A DNA stretch of 64,000 nt from Burkholderia cepacia (GCF_001039005.1 NZ_LDWR01000005.1:1-64000); one strand, 5' to 3'. Counted from the first letter of the stretch, positions 53,739 to 63,201 are shown. Program-made: numbers and translations. The notes: generated by a model from the letters alone, not told the origin.

Positions 53739-54899
53739 ATGAAAGCCATTCTCAATCGTGATTTCCTCGCGTTGATCCTGAGCGTCGCGGTCGTCGGCCT
53801 CGGAACCGGCGCCACGCTGCCGCTCACCGCGCTCGCGCTGACCGAAGCCGGACACGGCACCAACGTCGTCGGCATGCTGACGGCCGCGCAGGCGCTCGGC
53901 GGCCTCGCGATCGTCCCGTTCGTCACCGCGCTCGCACGGCGCATCGGCTCGCGCCGCGCGATCGTCGTGTCGGTCGTGCTGCTCGCCGCGGCCACCGCGC
54001 TGATGCAGTTCACGTCGAACCTGATCCTGTGGGGCGTGCTGCGCGTGCTGTGCGGCGCCGCGCTGATGCTGCTGTTCACGATCGGCGAGGCGTGGGTCAA
54101 CCAGCTTGCCGACGATTCGACGCGCGGCCGCGTCGTCGCGATCTACGCAACCAATTTCACGCTGTTCCAGATGGCGGGCCCGGTGCTCGTGAGCCAGATC
54201 GCGGGCGCGACAAGCATCCGCTTCGCGCTGTGCGGCGCGCTGTTCCTGCTCGCGCTGCCGACGCTCGCGACGATCCGGCGCGCGCCGCTCGCCGGCGACG
54301 ATGCGCGTCACGCGGAACACGACCACTGGCTCGCGGTGCTGCCGCGCATGCCCGCGCTGATCATCGGCACCGGGTTCTTCGCGCTGTTCGATACGCTCGC
54401 GCTGTCGCTGCTGCCGCTCTACGCGATGGATCACGGCGTCGCGAGCGCCACCGCCGTGCTGCTCGCGTCGATCATGCTGTTCGGCGATACCGCGATGCAG
54501 TTCCCGATCGGCTGGCTCGCGGACAAGCTCGGCCGCGAACGCGTGCACCTCGGCGCGGGCTGGATCGTGCTGGCCGGCCTGCCGCTGCTGCCGTTCGTCA
54601 TCGCGAATCCGTGGCTGTGCTGGCCACTGCTGTTCGTGCTCGGCGCGGCGGCCGGCAGCATCTACACGCTGTCGCTCGTCGCGTGCGGCGAACGCTTCCG
54701 CGGCGCGGCGCTCGTCACCGCGAGCTCGCTCGTGTCGGCATCGTGGAGCGCCGCGAGCTTCGGCGGCCCGCTGGTCGCGGGCGCGTTGATGGAGCAAGTA
54801 GGCAGCAACGCGCTGGTCGGCGTGCTGGTCGTCTGCGTCGCGGCGTTCGTCGCGGCCGCGCTGTGGGAGCGCCGCGTCGCGTTGCAACGCGCGGTCTGA
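53739..54899 (+). CDS. MFS transporter (YcaD-like group)
   Basis: 386 residues from the ATG at 53739; ribosome binding site is poor. 12 membrane helices. FTIGEAWVNQLADDSTRGRV, AIYATNFTLFQMAGPVL and QFPIGWLADKLGRERV (motif A-like, second half) resemble the YcaD group of MFS transporters. Substrate unknown. Convergent with the fahA gene; a perfect dyad lies 21 bases upstream of the start. Confidence 0.88.
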   Translation: MKAILNRDFLALILSVAVVGLGTGATLPLTALALTEAGHGTNVVGMLTAAQALGGLAIVPFVTALARRIGSRRAIVVSVVLLAAATALMQFTSNLILWGVLRVLCGAALMLLFTIGEAWVNQLADDSTRGRVVAIYATNFTLFQMAGPVLVSQIAGATSIRFALCGALFLLALPTLATIRRAPLAGDDARHAEHDHWLAVLPRMPALIIGTGFFALFDTLALSLLPLYAMDHGVASATAVLLASIMLFGDTAMQFPIGWLADKLGRERVHLGAGWIVLAGLPLLPFVIANPWLCWPLLFVLGAAAGSIYTLSLVACGERFRGAALVTASSLVSASWSAASFGGPLVAGALMEQVGSNALVGVLVVCVAAFVAAALWERRVALQRAV

Positions 54900-54911
54900 C
54901 ACCGGCCCGCA

Positions 54912-54943
54912 AAATAGCGACGGCCCGCGCAACGCGAGCCGTC
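54912..54943 (-). terminator. Terminator downstream of fahA
   Basis: Stem GACGGC/GCCGTC with inner CGCG/CGCG around a CAA loop (54919-54943), followed on the minus strand by GCTATTTT. It closes the homogentisate operon. Confidence 0.65.
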
Positions 54944-54977
54944 CGGACCTTCCGTATCGCGCGCGACGTCTGCCGCG

Positions 54978-56282
54978 TTATGCGCTCCGCGCCGGCAGGA
55001 TCTTGCCGGCGCACGTGCCGAAGCCGACGCGATAACCGTCGCCCTGGCACCATCCGGCGAGCGTCAGCTCATCGCCATCCTCGATGAACGCGCGGCTGCC
55101 GCCGCCGTTCAGCCCGATCGGTTCCTTGCCGTTCCACGTCAGTTCGAGCAGGCTGCCGAACGAATCCTTCGTCGGCCCGCTGATCGTGCCCGAACCCATC
55201 AGGTCGCCGACCCGCGTGTTGCAGCCCGCGACCGTGTGATGCGCAAGCTGCTGCGCCATCGTCCAGTACATGTGCTTGAAGTTGGTGCGGCAGATCGACG
55301 TGGCTTCGGCGTCGCCTTCGGCGCGCAGCGTCACTTCGAGCGCGATGTCGAACGCATGCTTGCCCGCGTGCTGCAGATACGCAAGCGGCTGCGGCGCCTG
55401 CTCGGGCTGCGCGGTGCGGAACGGTTCGAGCGCGTCGAGCGTGACGATCCACGGCGAGATCGTCGTCGCGAAGGTCTTCGCGTTGAACGGGCCGAGCGGC
55501 ACGTATTCCCACTGCTGAATGTCGCGCGCGCTCCAGTCGTTCAGCAGCACCATCCCGAAGATATGCGCTTCCGCGTCCTCACATGCGATCGGCTCGCCGA
55601 GCGCGTTACCCCGGCCGACGATGAAGCCCGTCTCCAGTTCGATGTCGAGCTTGCGGCACGCGCCGAACACCGGGCGCTCCTGGTCGGGCAGCTTCAGTTG
55701 CCCGTTCGGGCGCCGCACCGGCGTGCCGCTCACGACCACCGACGACGCGCGGCCGTTGTAGCCGATCGGCATCTCCGACCAGTTCGGCAGCAGCGCATTC
55801 TTCGGATCGCGGAACATCGAGCCGACGTTGGTCGCGTGCTCCTTCGACGAATAGAAATCGGTGTAGCCGGGAATCTCGACCGGCAGATGCAGCGTCGCGT
55901 CGCGCTGTGCGACCAGCACTTGCGCGCGCAGCGCCGCGACATCGCGCAGCCGTGAGTTATCGCGCGAGAACAGGTCTGACAGTTGCACGCGCACGCTGCG
56001 CCATGCATCGCGGCCGAGCGCGATGAACGCGTTGAGCGTCGGCGCGGCGAACGCATCGGTGCCGGCCGGCAACGTCACGAGGCCCGCGCGCGCGAGCGCC
56101 GCGAGATCGACGATCTGGTCGCCGAGCGCGACGCCCGCACGGCGCGCCGCCTGCTTCGTATCGCTGAAGATCCCGAACGGCAGGTTCTGGATCGGGAAAT
56201 CGCAGGCGGGATCGTTCGCCGTGTCGACCCAGCTCTTGCGGGCCGGGTCGAGCGTCGCGCGCCAGTCTTGGGTATCGCTCAT
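54978..56282 (-). CDS. fahA: Fumarylacetoacetase
   Basis: 434 residues from the ATG at 56282, which overlaps the hmgA stop by four bases (ATGA). Metal and substrate site motifs are [53 protein letters not shown] and [10 protein letters not shown], all conserved in the family. Splits fumarylacetoacetate to fumarate and acetoacetate, the last step of homogentisate and tyrosine breakdown. Note that maleylacetoacetate isomerase is not encoded in this operon. Last gene before a terminator. Confidence 0.97.
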   Translation of the reverse strand: MSDTQDWRATLDPARKSWVDTANDPACDFPIQNLPFGIFSDTKQAARRAGVALGDQIVDLAALARAGLVTLPAGTDAFAAPTLNAFIALGRDAWRSVRVQLSDLFSRDNSRLRDVAALRAQVLVAQRDATLHLPVEIPGYTDFYSSKEHATNVGSMFRDPKNALLPNWSEMPIGYNGRASSVVVSGTPVRRPNGQLKLPDQERPVFGACRKLDIELETGFIVGRGNALGEPIACEDAEAHIFGMVLLNDWSARDIQQWEYVPLGPFNAKTFATTISPWIVTLDALEPFRTAQPEQAPQPLAYLQHAGKHAFDIALEVTLRAEGDAEATSICRTNFKHMYWTMAQQLAHHTVAGCNTRVGDLMGSGTISGPTKDSFGSLLELTWNGKEPIGLNGGGSRAFIEDGDELTLAGWCQGDGYRVGFGTCAGKILPARSA

Positions 56283-57613
56283 CGTTGCTCCGGGTTGAAG
56301 TGTTTCTTGATGCCTTGCCAGCATTCGAAGTAATCCGCCTGCAGCTGCGCGGTGTCGAGCGCGTAACGCGTCGGCCGGATCAGCGTGCGGGTCTCGAACA
56401 TGAACGCCATCGTCGCGTCGACCTTGTGCGGCTTCGTCGTGTCACTCGCGGACGCCTTCTCGAACGTGTCCGCGTCGGGCCCGTGGCCCGACATGCAGTT
56501 GTGCAGGCTCGCGCCGCCCGGCACGAAGCCTTCGGCCTTCGCGTCGTATGCGCCGTGCACGAGCCCCATGAACTCGCTCGCGACGTTGCGGTGGAACCAG
56601 GGCGGGCGGAACGTATCCTCGGCCGCGAGCCAGCGCGGCGGGAAGATCACGAAGTCGATCGTGTCGACGCCCGGCGTGTCGCTCTGCGACTGCAGCACCA
56701 GGAAGATCGACGGATCGGGATGGTCGAAGCTGATCGAGCCGATCGTGTTGAACAGGCGCAGGTCGTATTTGTACGGCGCGTAGTTGCCGTGCCACGCGAC
56801 GACGTCGAGCGGCGAATGGCCGATGTCCGCGCGCCACAGGCGCCCGTTCAGCTTCGCGATCAGCTCGAACGCGCCTTCGCGGTCCTCGTATGCGGCCTGC
56901 GGCGTCAGGAAGTCGCGCGGGTTCGCGAGACCGTTCGAGCCGATCGGGCCGAGATCCGGCAGGCGCAGCTGCGCGCCGAAGTTTTCGCAGATGTAGCCGC
57001 GCGCGTCGCCGTCCGGCAGCGCGACGGAAAAGCGCACGCCGCGCGGGATCACCGCGATCTCGAACGGCTCGACGTCGAGCCGGCCGAATTCGGTCGCGAT
57101 GAACAGGCGCCCTTGCTGCGGAACGATCAGCAGTTCGCCGTCCGCGCTGTAGAAGAAGCGGTCCTGCATCGAGCGGTTCGCCGCGTACAGGTGAATCGCG
57201 CAGCCGTTCATCGCGGCCGCCGAGCCGTTGCCGGCCATCGTCACCAGCCCCTCGACGAAATCGGTCGGCTCGACCGGCATCGGCAGCGGATCCCAGCGCA
57301 ACTGGTTCGGCGGCGTCGGCGGCACGTCGGCCGAGTCGCCGAATTCCGACACGAGCCGCTGCGGGCCCGCGAACGGTTCGAACGGCCGGTGCACCGCCGC
57401 CGGGCGGATGCGGTACAGCCACGAGCGGCGGTTGTGGCCGCGCGGCGCGGTAAACGCAGAGCCCGACAGCTGCTCCGCATACAGCCCGTACGGCGCGCGC
57501 TGCGGCGAGTTGCGGCCGTGCGGCAGCGCGCCGGGCAGTGCCTCGGTCGCGAATTCGTTCGCGAAACCGCTCAGGTAGCCGGCGGTTGCCGGTTTCGACA
57601 GGTCAAGCGTCAT
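56279..57613 (-). CDS. hmgA: Homogentisate 1,2-dioxygenase
   Basis: 444 residues, the normal length. The N-terminus [20 protein letters not shown] and the iron-site region [35 protein letters not shown] with the ligand His and Glu, and the C-terminal [16 protein letters not shown] with a further His are all intact. It opens the ring of homogentisate to maleylacetoacetate with ferrous iron and oxygen. Lies 15 bases after the MFS gene and overlaps fahA. Confidence 0.98.
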   Translation of the reverse strand: MTLDLSKPATAGYLSGFANEFATEALPGALPHGRNSPQRAPYGLYAEQLSGSAFTAPRGHNRRSWLYRIRPAAVHRPFEPFAGPQRLVSEFGDSADVPPTPPNQLRWDPLPMPVEPTDFVEGLVTMAGNGSAAAMNGCAIHLYAANRSMQDRFFYSADGELLIVPQQGRLFIATEFGRLDVEPFEIAVIPRGVRFSVALPDGDARGYICENFGAQLRLPDLGPIGSNGLANPRDFLTPQAAYEDREGAFELIAKLNGRLWRADIGHSPLDVVAWHGNYAPYKYDLRLFNTIGSISFDHPDPSIFLVLQSQSDTPGVDTIDFVIFPPRWLAAEDTFRPPWFHRNVASEFMGLVHGAYDAKAEGFVPGGASLHNCMSGHGPDADTFEKASASDTTKPHKVDATMAFMFETRTLIRPTRYALDTAQLQADYFECWQGIKKHFNPEQR

Positions 57614-57628
57614 CGTTTCCTTTCTCCA

Positions 57629-58990
57629 TCAATTCATGGCGGCGTTCGGCGCCTGCACGCCGTTGCGCCGCGTTACGCCCGCCAGGCCCAGGACGAACAG
57701 CGCCGAGCACAGCACGGGCACCGCGGCCGCATGGAACAGCGCGCCGTTGGTCCAGTTGAGCGCAATCAGTTGCCCGCCGACGAGCGGCCCGAGCACCGAG
57801 CCGATCCGCCCGATGCCGAGGCTCCAGCCGATGCCCGTCGAGCGCAGCGACGTCGGGTAATACTGGCCCGCGAGCGCGTTCACGGCCGGCTGCCCGCCGA
57901 CCACGCAGAACCCGCCCGCGAACACGACGACCAGCAGCCACGGCAGCGCATGCGCGACCGAGCCGATCAGCCCCACCGACACGGCCGCGCACGCGAAGCA
58001 CGCGAACAGCACGCGCACGAAGCCGTAGCGTTCGATGAACCAGCCGAGCGACAGCGTGCCGATCACGCCGCCCGTCTGCAGCACCGTGCCGACGATCACC
58101 GCGGTGCCCTGCGAATAGCCTGCGTCGCGCATCACGGTCGGCAGCCAGTTCGACAGGAAGTACAGATCGATCAGGTTCATGAAGCTGATCGCCCACAGCA
58201 GCAGCGTGACCGGCAGGCGGCCGTGGCGGAACAGCTCGGCGACCGGTGCGCCGGTCACGGCGCGCTCGCGCACGACGAGCCGCGTGTTCGCATCGATGCC
58301 GACCTGCGGCGCGAAGCGCGCGAGCCAGTCGCGCGCCTGCGCGTCGCGCCCTTTCAGCACCAGGAACTGCAGCGACTCGGGCAGCCGCGTGACCATCGCG
58401 ATCGTGAGCACGAGCGGCACCGCACCGCCGACGAAGAACACCGCACGCCAGCCGAGCGCCGGGATCAGCGCCGCGCTGATGAAACCGCCGATCGCAGCGC
58501 CGAGCGTAAAGCCGCACGACACGATCATCATCCGCTTCACGCGATGCGCGGCCGGGCTGAACTCGCCGACCAGCGCCATCGCGTTCGGCATGATGCAGCC
58601 GAGGCCGAGGCCCGTGACGAAGCGCAGCGCCATCAGCACCGGGATCGAGCCCGCGAACGGCGTCGCGAGCATCGTCACCGCGAAGAACAGCGTCGAGCCG
58701 ATCAGCACCGGGCGCCGCCCGATCCGGTCGGCCAGCACGGACAGCCCGAGCGCGCCGAGCAGCATCCCGAACAGGCTCGCGCTGAACACCGGGCCGAGCG
58801 CCTGCTTCGGCACGCCCCATTCGGCGATCACGCTCGGCGCGACATAGCCCATCGCCTGCGCATCGAAACCGTCGATCACGAGGCACAGCCCGCACAGCAC
58901 CAGCAGCATCCAGTGAAAACCCGGGCGATGGGTCTCGTCGATCACGCGCTCGACTTCGAGCACGCGCGCGTCGGCCGGCGCCGCGCTCAT
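57629..58990 (-). CDS. MFS aromatic acid:proton symporter (AAHS family)
   Basis: 453 residues, 12 membrane helices. LCLVIDGFDAQAMGYVAPSV in the first helix (the D-G-F-D motif) and LSVLADRIGRRPVLIGSTLF (motif A) are the AAHS signatures seen in PcaK, BenK and MhpT. In this operon it should import the hydroxyaromatic acid that the flavin hydroxylase converts to homogentisate, probably 3-hydroxyphenylacetate. It overlaps the DUF2783 gene by four bases. Confidence 0.92.
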   Translation of the reverse strand: MSAAPADARVLEVERVIDETHRPGFHWMLLVLCGLCLVIDGFDAQAMGYVAPSVIAEWGVPKQALGPVFSASLFGMLLGALGLSVLADRIGRRPVLIGSTLFFAVTMLATPFAGSIPVLMALRFVTGLGLGCIMPNAMALVGEFSPAAHRVKRMMIVSCGFTLGAAIGGFISAALIPALGWRAVFFVGGAVPLVLTIAMVTRLPESLQFLVLKGRDAQARDWLARFAPQVGIDANTRLVVRERAVTGAPVAELFRHGRLPVTLLLWAISFMNLIDLYFLSNWLPTVMRDAGYSQGTAVIVGTVLQTGGVIGTLSLGWFIERYGFVRVLFACFACAAVSVGLIGSVAHALPWLLVVVFAGGFCVVGGQPAVNALAGQYYPTSLRSTGIGWSLGIGRIGSVLGPLVGGQLIALNWTNGALFHAAAVPVLCSALFVLGLAGVTRRNGVQAPNAAMN

Positions 58991-59217
58991 TGCGCCACCT
59001 CGGCGGCCGGATGCGCGGGCGGCGTCACGCCCTGCCGCGCGAGCGCCATCGCTTCGCGCAGCACGTCGGCGTCGCCGATCTGGTTCGCAAGCAGCAGGAT
59101 CAGCTTCGCGTTGACGAGCTGGCTGTCGCTGTCGGACAGGTCGCGATGCATGTCGATCAGCGCTTCGTAGAACGCGTCCGGATCGGCCAGGCGCGGACGG
59201 GTATCGAGTGGGGGCAT
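58987..59217 (-). CDS. DUF2783 small protein, likely coupling partner of the hydroxylase (MhaB-like)
   Basis: 76 residues from the ATG at 59217. A mostly helical protein: LADPDAFYEALIDMHRDLSD, SDSQLVNAKLILLLANQIGD, then a Pro-rich tail. This fits the DUF2783 family. It lies 28 bases after the flavin hydroxylase and overlaps the MFS gene. The size and place match the small coupling protein MhaB of the two-part 3-hydroxyphenylacetate hydroxylase in Pseudomonas putida U, from memory of that system; the assignment is inference. Confidence 0.72.
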   Translation of the reverse strand: MPPLDTRPRLADPDAFYEALIDMHRDLSDSDSQLVNAKLILLLANQIGDADVLREAMALARQGVTPPAHPAAEVAQ

Positions 59218-59245
59218 GACGGGGTCTCCGGTGTCGTTATCGTAT

Positions 59246-60907
59246 TCAGCGTGCGCAGGTCGCGCGCGCCAGTGCGTCGGCGATCGCCTGACGGTCGAGC
59301 GTGCGCGTCCGCGCGCAGACATGCTGGTCGGGACGCAGCAGGTAGAACGTGCCGGGCTTCGCGTCATAGCGTTGCGCGGCGAAACCGTCGACGTCCTCCA
59401 CGACGTCGACGCCGGCCACCGGCTGCGCGTGCCCGGCCGGCACGACGAGCACGGGCCGTACCGGCAGCGCGAGGCCGTCGACGGCCTGCGCGAACGCGGC
59501 CGCATCGCCCGGCAACCCGAACAGCACGCCCGTGAAACCGCCGCCCAAGTGTTGCAGCAACCAGCCCGACGCCCCCTGCGCGCGCACCGGCGCATCGGCC
59601 GCCGCCGCGCCCGGCCGCATCGTGCCCGCGAACGCGTCGCCGTCACGGTCCGGCGTGTTCAGCGGCGAATCCGCGAGCACCGCCGGCACCGACAGGCGGC
59701 CGCTGTTCACGAGCTTGCGCGCGAACTCGCAGTCGCGCGCGAGCTTCAGCGTCGCGTCGCGGAACACGCGCGACACCGAGCTCTTCGGCGTGATGAAGTC
59801 GGTCGAGCGCGTCGAGTTGCGGATGTTCTCGTCGGCCGCGAACTCGCGCTCGCTGGCGTACGTATCGAGCAGGCGGTCGGCCGAACGGCCGTCGAGCACG
59901 AGCTTCAGCTTCCATCCGAGGTTGTCCGCGTCCTGCACGCCGCTGTTCGCGCCGCGCGCGCCGAACGGCGACACGCCATGCGCGGAATCGCCCGCGAACA
60001 GCACGCGGCCGTGACGGAACGTGTCCATCCGCTGGCAGCGGAACGTATAGACGCTCACCCATTCGAGCTCGAACTCGACGTCCGGCCCGAGCAGCGCGCG
60101 CACGCGCGGGATCACGCGCTCCGGCTGCTTCTCCGCGACCGGATCCGCGTCCCAGCCGAGCTGGAAGTCGATGCGCCACACGTTGTCGGGCTGGCGGTGC
60201 AGCAGCACCGACTGGTTGCGGTGGAACGGCGGATCGAACCAGAACCAGCGTTCGGTCGGAAACTCCGCCTTCATCTTCACGTCGGCGATCAGGAAGCGGT
60301 CCTTGAACGTGCGGCCGTGGCTTTCGAGGCCCATCATCGCGCGCATCGGGCTGCGCGAGCCGTCGGCCGCGATCACGTACTGCGCGCGCAGCGTCGCGAC
60401 GCCTTCCGGCGTCTCGATCGTCAGCACCGCGTGCTCGGCCGCTTGCTCGACGCCCGTCACCTTGTGCTTCCAGCGGATGTCGATGTTCGGCAGCTCGAAC
60501 GCGCGATCGGCCAGATAGCCTTCGACGTAGTACTGCTGCAGGTTGATGAACGCGGGACGCGCGTGCCCTTCCTCGGGCAGCAGGTCGAATGCGTACAACT
60601 GCTCGTCCTGCAGGAACACCTTGCCGACGTGCCAGCTCACGCCCTTGTCGACGAAGCGCTCGCCGCAGCCGAGCCGGTCGAAGATCTCGAGCGTGCGCTT
60701 CGCGAAGCAGATCGCGCGCGAGCCGGTCGACAACGTGTCGTCGTCGTCGAGCAGCACAACGGGCACGCCCTGCTGCGCGAGGTCGATCGCGGCCGACAGG
60801 CCCACCGGGCCCGCGCCGACGACGATCACCGGGTGCACGGCCGCGTCATGCCCGCGCGCGCGGTACTCGAACTTCAGCGTCTGGTAATCGATGCTCATGG
60901 TCGCCAT
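59246..60907 (-). CDS. FAD-dependent aromatic hydroxylase (MhaA-like, 3-hydroxyphenylacetate 6-hydroxylase?)
   Basis: 553 residues from the ATG at 60907, with GAGGAG just upstream; an ATG nine bases further in (60898) is the alternative. FAD motif VIVVGAGPVGLSAAIDLAQQ at about residues 27-46, then the RAICFAKRTLEIFDRLG segment and VLFAGDSAHGVSPFGARGAN, the conserved GD motif of class A flavoprotein hydroxylases. The C-terminal thioredoxin-like domain is of the phenol hydroxylase type. As first gene of an operon with hmgA and fahA it should make homogentisate by para-hydroxylation of 3-hydroxyphenylacetate, though a related substrate cannot be excluded. Confidence 0.85.
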   Translation of the reverse strand: MATMSIDYQTLKFEYRARGHDAAVHPVIVVGAGPVGLSAAIDLAQQGVPVVLLDDDDTLSTGSRAICFAKRTLEIFDRLGCGERFVDKGVSWHVGKVFLQDEQLYAFDLLPEEGHARPAFINLQQYYVEGYLADRAFELPNIDIRWKHKVTGVEQAAEHAVLTIETPEGVATLRAQYVIAADGSRSPMRAMMGLESHGRTFKDRFLIADVKMKAEFPTERWFWFDPPFHRNQSVLLHRQPDNVWRIDFQLGWDADPVAEKQPERVIPRVRALLGPDVEFELEWVSVYTFRCQRMDTFRHGRVLFAGDSAHGVSPFGARGANSGVQDADNLGWKLKLVLDGRSADRLLDTYASEREFAADENIRNSTRSTDFITPKSSVSRVFRDATLKLARDCEFARKLVNSGRLSVPAVLADSPLNTPDRDGDAFAGTMRPGAAAADAPVRAQGASGWLLQHLGGGFTGVLFGLPGDAAAFAQAVDGLALPVRPVLVVPAGHAQPVAGVDVVEDVDGFAAQRYDAKPGTFYLLRPDQHVCARTRTLDRQAIADALARATCAR

Positions 60908-61102
60908 TCGCTCCTCAACACTGCCGCGCGCACACCGGCGCACCCGTCGTCCCGCCCATCATCTGCCGGTGCGCCGGCCCGCCGTCCGGTGCGCATTTCC
61001 TGTCAACCGCCACGTCTCGCTCCTTGCTTCCTGTTGATTCGCGAACGGCGCCGTTCCGCAGCGCCCGAATGCCGCATTTCTTGATCGGCGACAAATCCTG
61101 GA

Positions 61103-61133
61103 TTTACGAATAGTAAAACCAATTACGAATAGT
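61103..61133. promoter_or_regulatory. Tandem operator-like repeats upstream of the homogentisate operon
   Basis: TTACGAATAGTAAAA (61104-61118) and TTACGAATAGTGAAA (61123-61137) form a direct repeat with a 19-base period, and each contains a dyad of the form TTTAC-N5-GTAAA (one half slightly changed in the second copy). They lie about 200 bases upstream of the hydroxylase start and likely bind the operon's regulator, which is not obvious in the window unless it is the IclR protein at 62292-63083. Confidence 0.5.
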
Positions 61134-61233
61134 GAAATCAACGTAAACCCGAGGTCTCGGCCCCAAAACGGGATAACCTTATGAGCGAAACGCCAAGCCG
61201 AGCGTGGCGCGCGCTGCTAATATCGAGATACGA

Positions 61234-61257
61234 GGCGGCCCGTTCGGCCGCCGTTTT
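61234..61257 (+). terminator. Terminator or attenuator just upstream of the EAL gene
   Basis: Stem GGCGGCC/GGCCGCC with a CGTTC loop (61234-61252), followed by GTTTTCC. It ends 13 bases before the EAL start codon, so it may be an attenuator in the leader. Confidence 0.45.
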
Positions 61258-61270
61258 CCTTCTTACGCCG

Positions 61271-62074
61271 ATGATTCCGCCCACCATTCCCGAGCTGGTC
61301 GCCCGTGCCGGGCAACTGCCGTATCTGCGGGATCACCTCACGCTCGCCGAAGGCGGCACCGCGGGCGCGAATCTGCCCGAGCGCACGCTCGGCAGCGCCT
61401 ACGAACCGATCTACGACGTGACGATGCCCGGCGCGCCGCAATCGACGTCGTTCGCCGATACGATCGAGCGCTACGGCGACGAACTCGGCTTCCAGGCCGT
61501 CACGCTCGTCACGGGTGCGCCGCACGATCCGGTGGACTCGGCCGTCGACGACCAGACGCTCGTCGCGATCGACCGCCTGTCGCGCACACTGCACGCGATC
61601 AACTTCTTCGGCGCGCAGCGCCACGGGCTGCTGTTCCTGCGCGTGCACGAGCGGCTGCTCAAGAGCGTGAAATACGACCACGGCAAGCATTTCTCGTCGG
61701 TGCTGCAGCGCTTCGGGCTGCCGACCGAGCGGGTCGTGATCGAGCTGCCGGCGGTCGCGGTCGCGCACAAGACCTTCCTCGGCTACCTGACGCGCAGCTA
61801 CCAGCATCACGGCTTCAAGGTCGCGGACAAGCTGCCCGATCCGGGCCGCATCCTCGCGGTCGAATCGGACATGGCACGGCCCGACTACATCAAGATGGAT
61901 GCGGGCATCGCGTTACGCGACGGGATGGTCAAGGCGCTGGTCGCGTATGCGCAGCGCGTGCGGATTCCGCTGATCTTCGACGGCGTCGTCGACGAGATGC
62001 AGTGCGAGCTGCTGCGCCAGCACGACGTGCGGTTCATGCAGGGGCCCGTGTTCGCGAAGGTCGTGACGGCCTGA
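61271..62074 (+). CDS. Degenerate EAL-domain protein
   Basis: 267 residues from the ATG at 61271. The fold is that of EAL phosphodiesterases: AYEPIYDVTM corresponds to the first strand, RVVIELPAVAV to the E-x-P/T-E strand, and YIKMDAGIALRDGMVKALVA to the conserved DxG region. The EAL motif itself is absent, and other metal ligands are replaced, so cyclic-di-GMP hydrolysis is unlikely; it may bind the nucleotide or a protein. No PAS or GGDEF domain is attached. No ribosome binding site is evident, and a terminator-like hairpin precedes the gene. Confidence 0.72.
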   Translation: MIPPTIPELVARAGQLPYLRDHLTLAEGGTAGANLPERTLGSAYEPIYDVTMPGAPQSTSFADTIERYGDELGFQAVTLVTGAPHDPVDSAVDDQTLVAIDRLSRTLHAINFFGAQRHGLLFLRVHERLLKSVKYDHGKHFSSVLQRFGLPTERVVIELPAVAVAHKTFLGYLTRSYQHHGFKVADKLPDPGRILAVESDMARPDYIKMDAGIALRDGMVKALVAYAQRVRIPLIFDGVVDEMQCELLRQHDVRFMQGPVFAKVVTA

Positions 62075-62291
62075 ACGGAGGGAAGTGGCCGGCGCGCGCG
62101 GGAAGCGGTGCGCCGGATGCCTGAATCGGCGAATACTGCTTGTGGAATCCGGCCGGCGCGACGAGATAGTCGACGCCGGCCGGTTCGTTATTGGAGGCGG
62201 GGAACAGCCGGTCCGGCCTGAATGCGGCGCTGCCGCCCTCGCTCGTTCCCGCCGACACCGGCGACCGACCGGTTGCCGTGCCCCGCCGGGC

Positions 62292-63083
62292 TCAGGCCGT
62301 CTGCCCGAGCCGCTGCGCGAGCGCCTTCAGCTTCGGCCCGACCTGCGAGCGGAACGCGACTTCGTCCATCGACGACGCGGGGCCGCTGCAGCTCAGGATC
62401 AGCCAGCGCCCCTCGCGCGGCTCGCGAAACGGCACGGCCGCCGCGTTCACGTCCATGTGCCACGCGCGGAACGAATAGCAGCAACCACCCGCCGAGAACT
62501 CGGCCACCGCCTGCTGCGCGGCGGCGACGAGCGCATCGGCATCGGCCGCGCCGCCCGCCGCGCGGTGCAGTTCCGCATAGAGCGCGCGGCGCACGTCCTC
62601 CGGCTGCACGGCCAGGTACGCGCGCCCCATCGAGCTCGTCAGCATCGACAGCCGCGAGCCGGGCGCGAGCCCGAGCGTCAGCGCGGTCTCGCTGCGGATC
62701 GTCTCCAGATAGATCATGTCGAGCCCGTCGCGGCAGCCGAGCGACACCGCCGCACCGATCTCGCGCGCGAGCGCCTGCATGTGCGGCCGCGCGAGGTCGA
62801 TCGTCCCCGAGCCCGACAGCAGCGCGTAGCCGAGCGACAGCACGCCGGCGTCGAGCGCATACTTTCCGAGCGTCTCGTCGTAGCGCAGGTAGCCGAGCAC
62901 GGTCAGCGTATAGGCGAGCCGGTTCACCGTCGCTTTCGGCAGCCCCGTGCGCTCCGCGAAATCGCGATTGCCGAGCATCGCCTCGCCGGGCCGGAATGCG
63001 CGCAGCAGGTCGAGCCCGCGCGCGAGCGCGACGACGAACTTGCGTTCGTCGATCATGGTTTCGTCGATGGTTGAAAGTGTCAT
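62292..63083 (-). CDS. IclR-family transcriptional regulator
   Basis: 263 residues. N-terminal winged HTH at residues 15-75 (ARGLDLLRAFRPGEAMLGNR, DFAERTGLPKATVNRLAYTL, TVLGYLRYD) and an IclR effector domain from about residue 90 (DGLDMIYLETIRSETALTLG, LSMLTSSMGRAYLAV). The gene is divergent from gcdH by 118 bases, and a perfect dyad in that gap is a fitting operator, so it probably controls gcdH and itself. It could also act on the nearby homogentisate operon. Confidence 0.92.
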   Translation of the reverse strand: MTLSTIDETMIDERKFVVALARGLDLLRAFRPGEAMLGNRDFAERTGLPKATVNRLAYTLTVLGYLRYDETLGKYALDAGVLSLGYALLSGSGTIDLARPHMQALAREIGAAVSLGCRDGLDMIYLETIRSETALTLGLAPGSRLSMLTSSMGRAYLAVQPEDVRRALYAELHRAAGGAADADALVAAAQQAVAEFSAGGCCYSFRAWHMDVNAAAVPFREPREGRWLILSCSGPASSMDEVAFRSQVGPKLKALAQRLGQTA

Positions 63084-63117
63084 CTGATGCTACACTGGGT
63101 TCGATTTGCAAAACATT

Positions 63118-63134
63118 GTTCCGCACAGCGGAAC
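63118..63134. promoter_or_regulatory. Perfect dyad between the IclR regulator and gcdH
   Basis: GTTCCGC-ACA-GCGGAAC, the type of GTTCC/GGAAC inverted repeat bound by IclR-family regulators. It lies 35 bases before the IclR start and 67 bases before the gcdH start. Confidence 0.7.
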
Positions 63135-63201
63135 TTCAGTCAAGCGAACTTTAGGTACGAGGCCCGCCCCCAAACCCGCAGGGCCCACAGGAGATGACAC
63201 G

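Larger units (their letters stand above)
60908..61270. other. Divergent intergenic region with tandem dyads and a terminator-like hairpin
   Basis: No gene seen. Contains two operator-like dyads near the hydroxylase operon (61103-61133) and a hairpin with T run just before the EAL gene (61234-61257). The frame extension 61181-61270 uses rare codons such as CTA, ATA and AGA, so it is unlikely to be coding. Confidence 0.55.

Noticed and set aside
56285-59170. Open frame of about 960 codons on the plus strand
   Set aside because: Antisense to fahA end, hmgA, the aromatic permease and the DUF2783 gene; no family resemblance and Arg/His-rich shadow composition.
61181-61270. Upstream extension of the EAL gene
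   Set aside because: It uses rare codons (CTA, ATA, AGA) and contains the terminator-like hairpin, so the ATG at 61271 is preferred.
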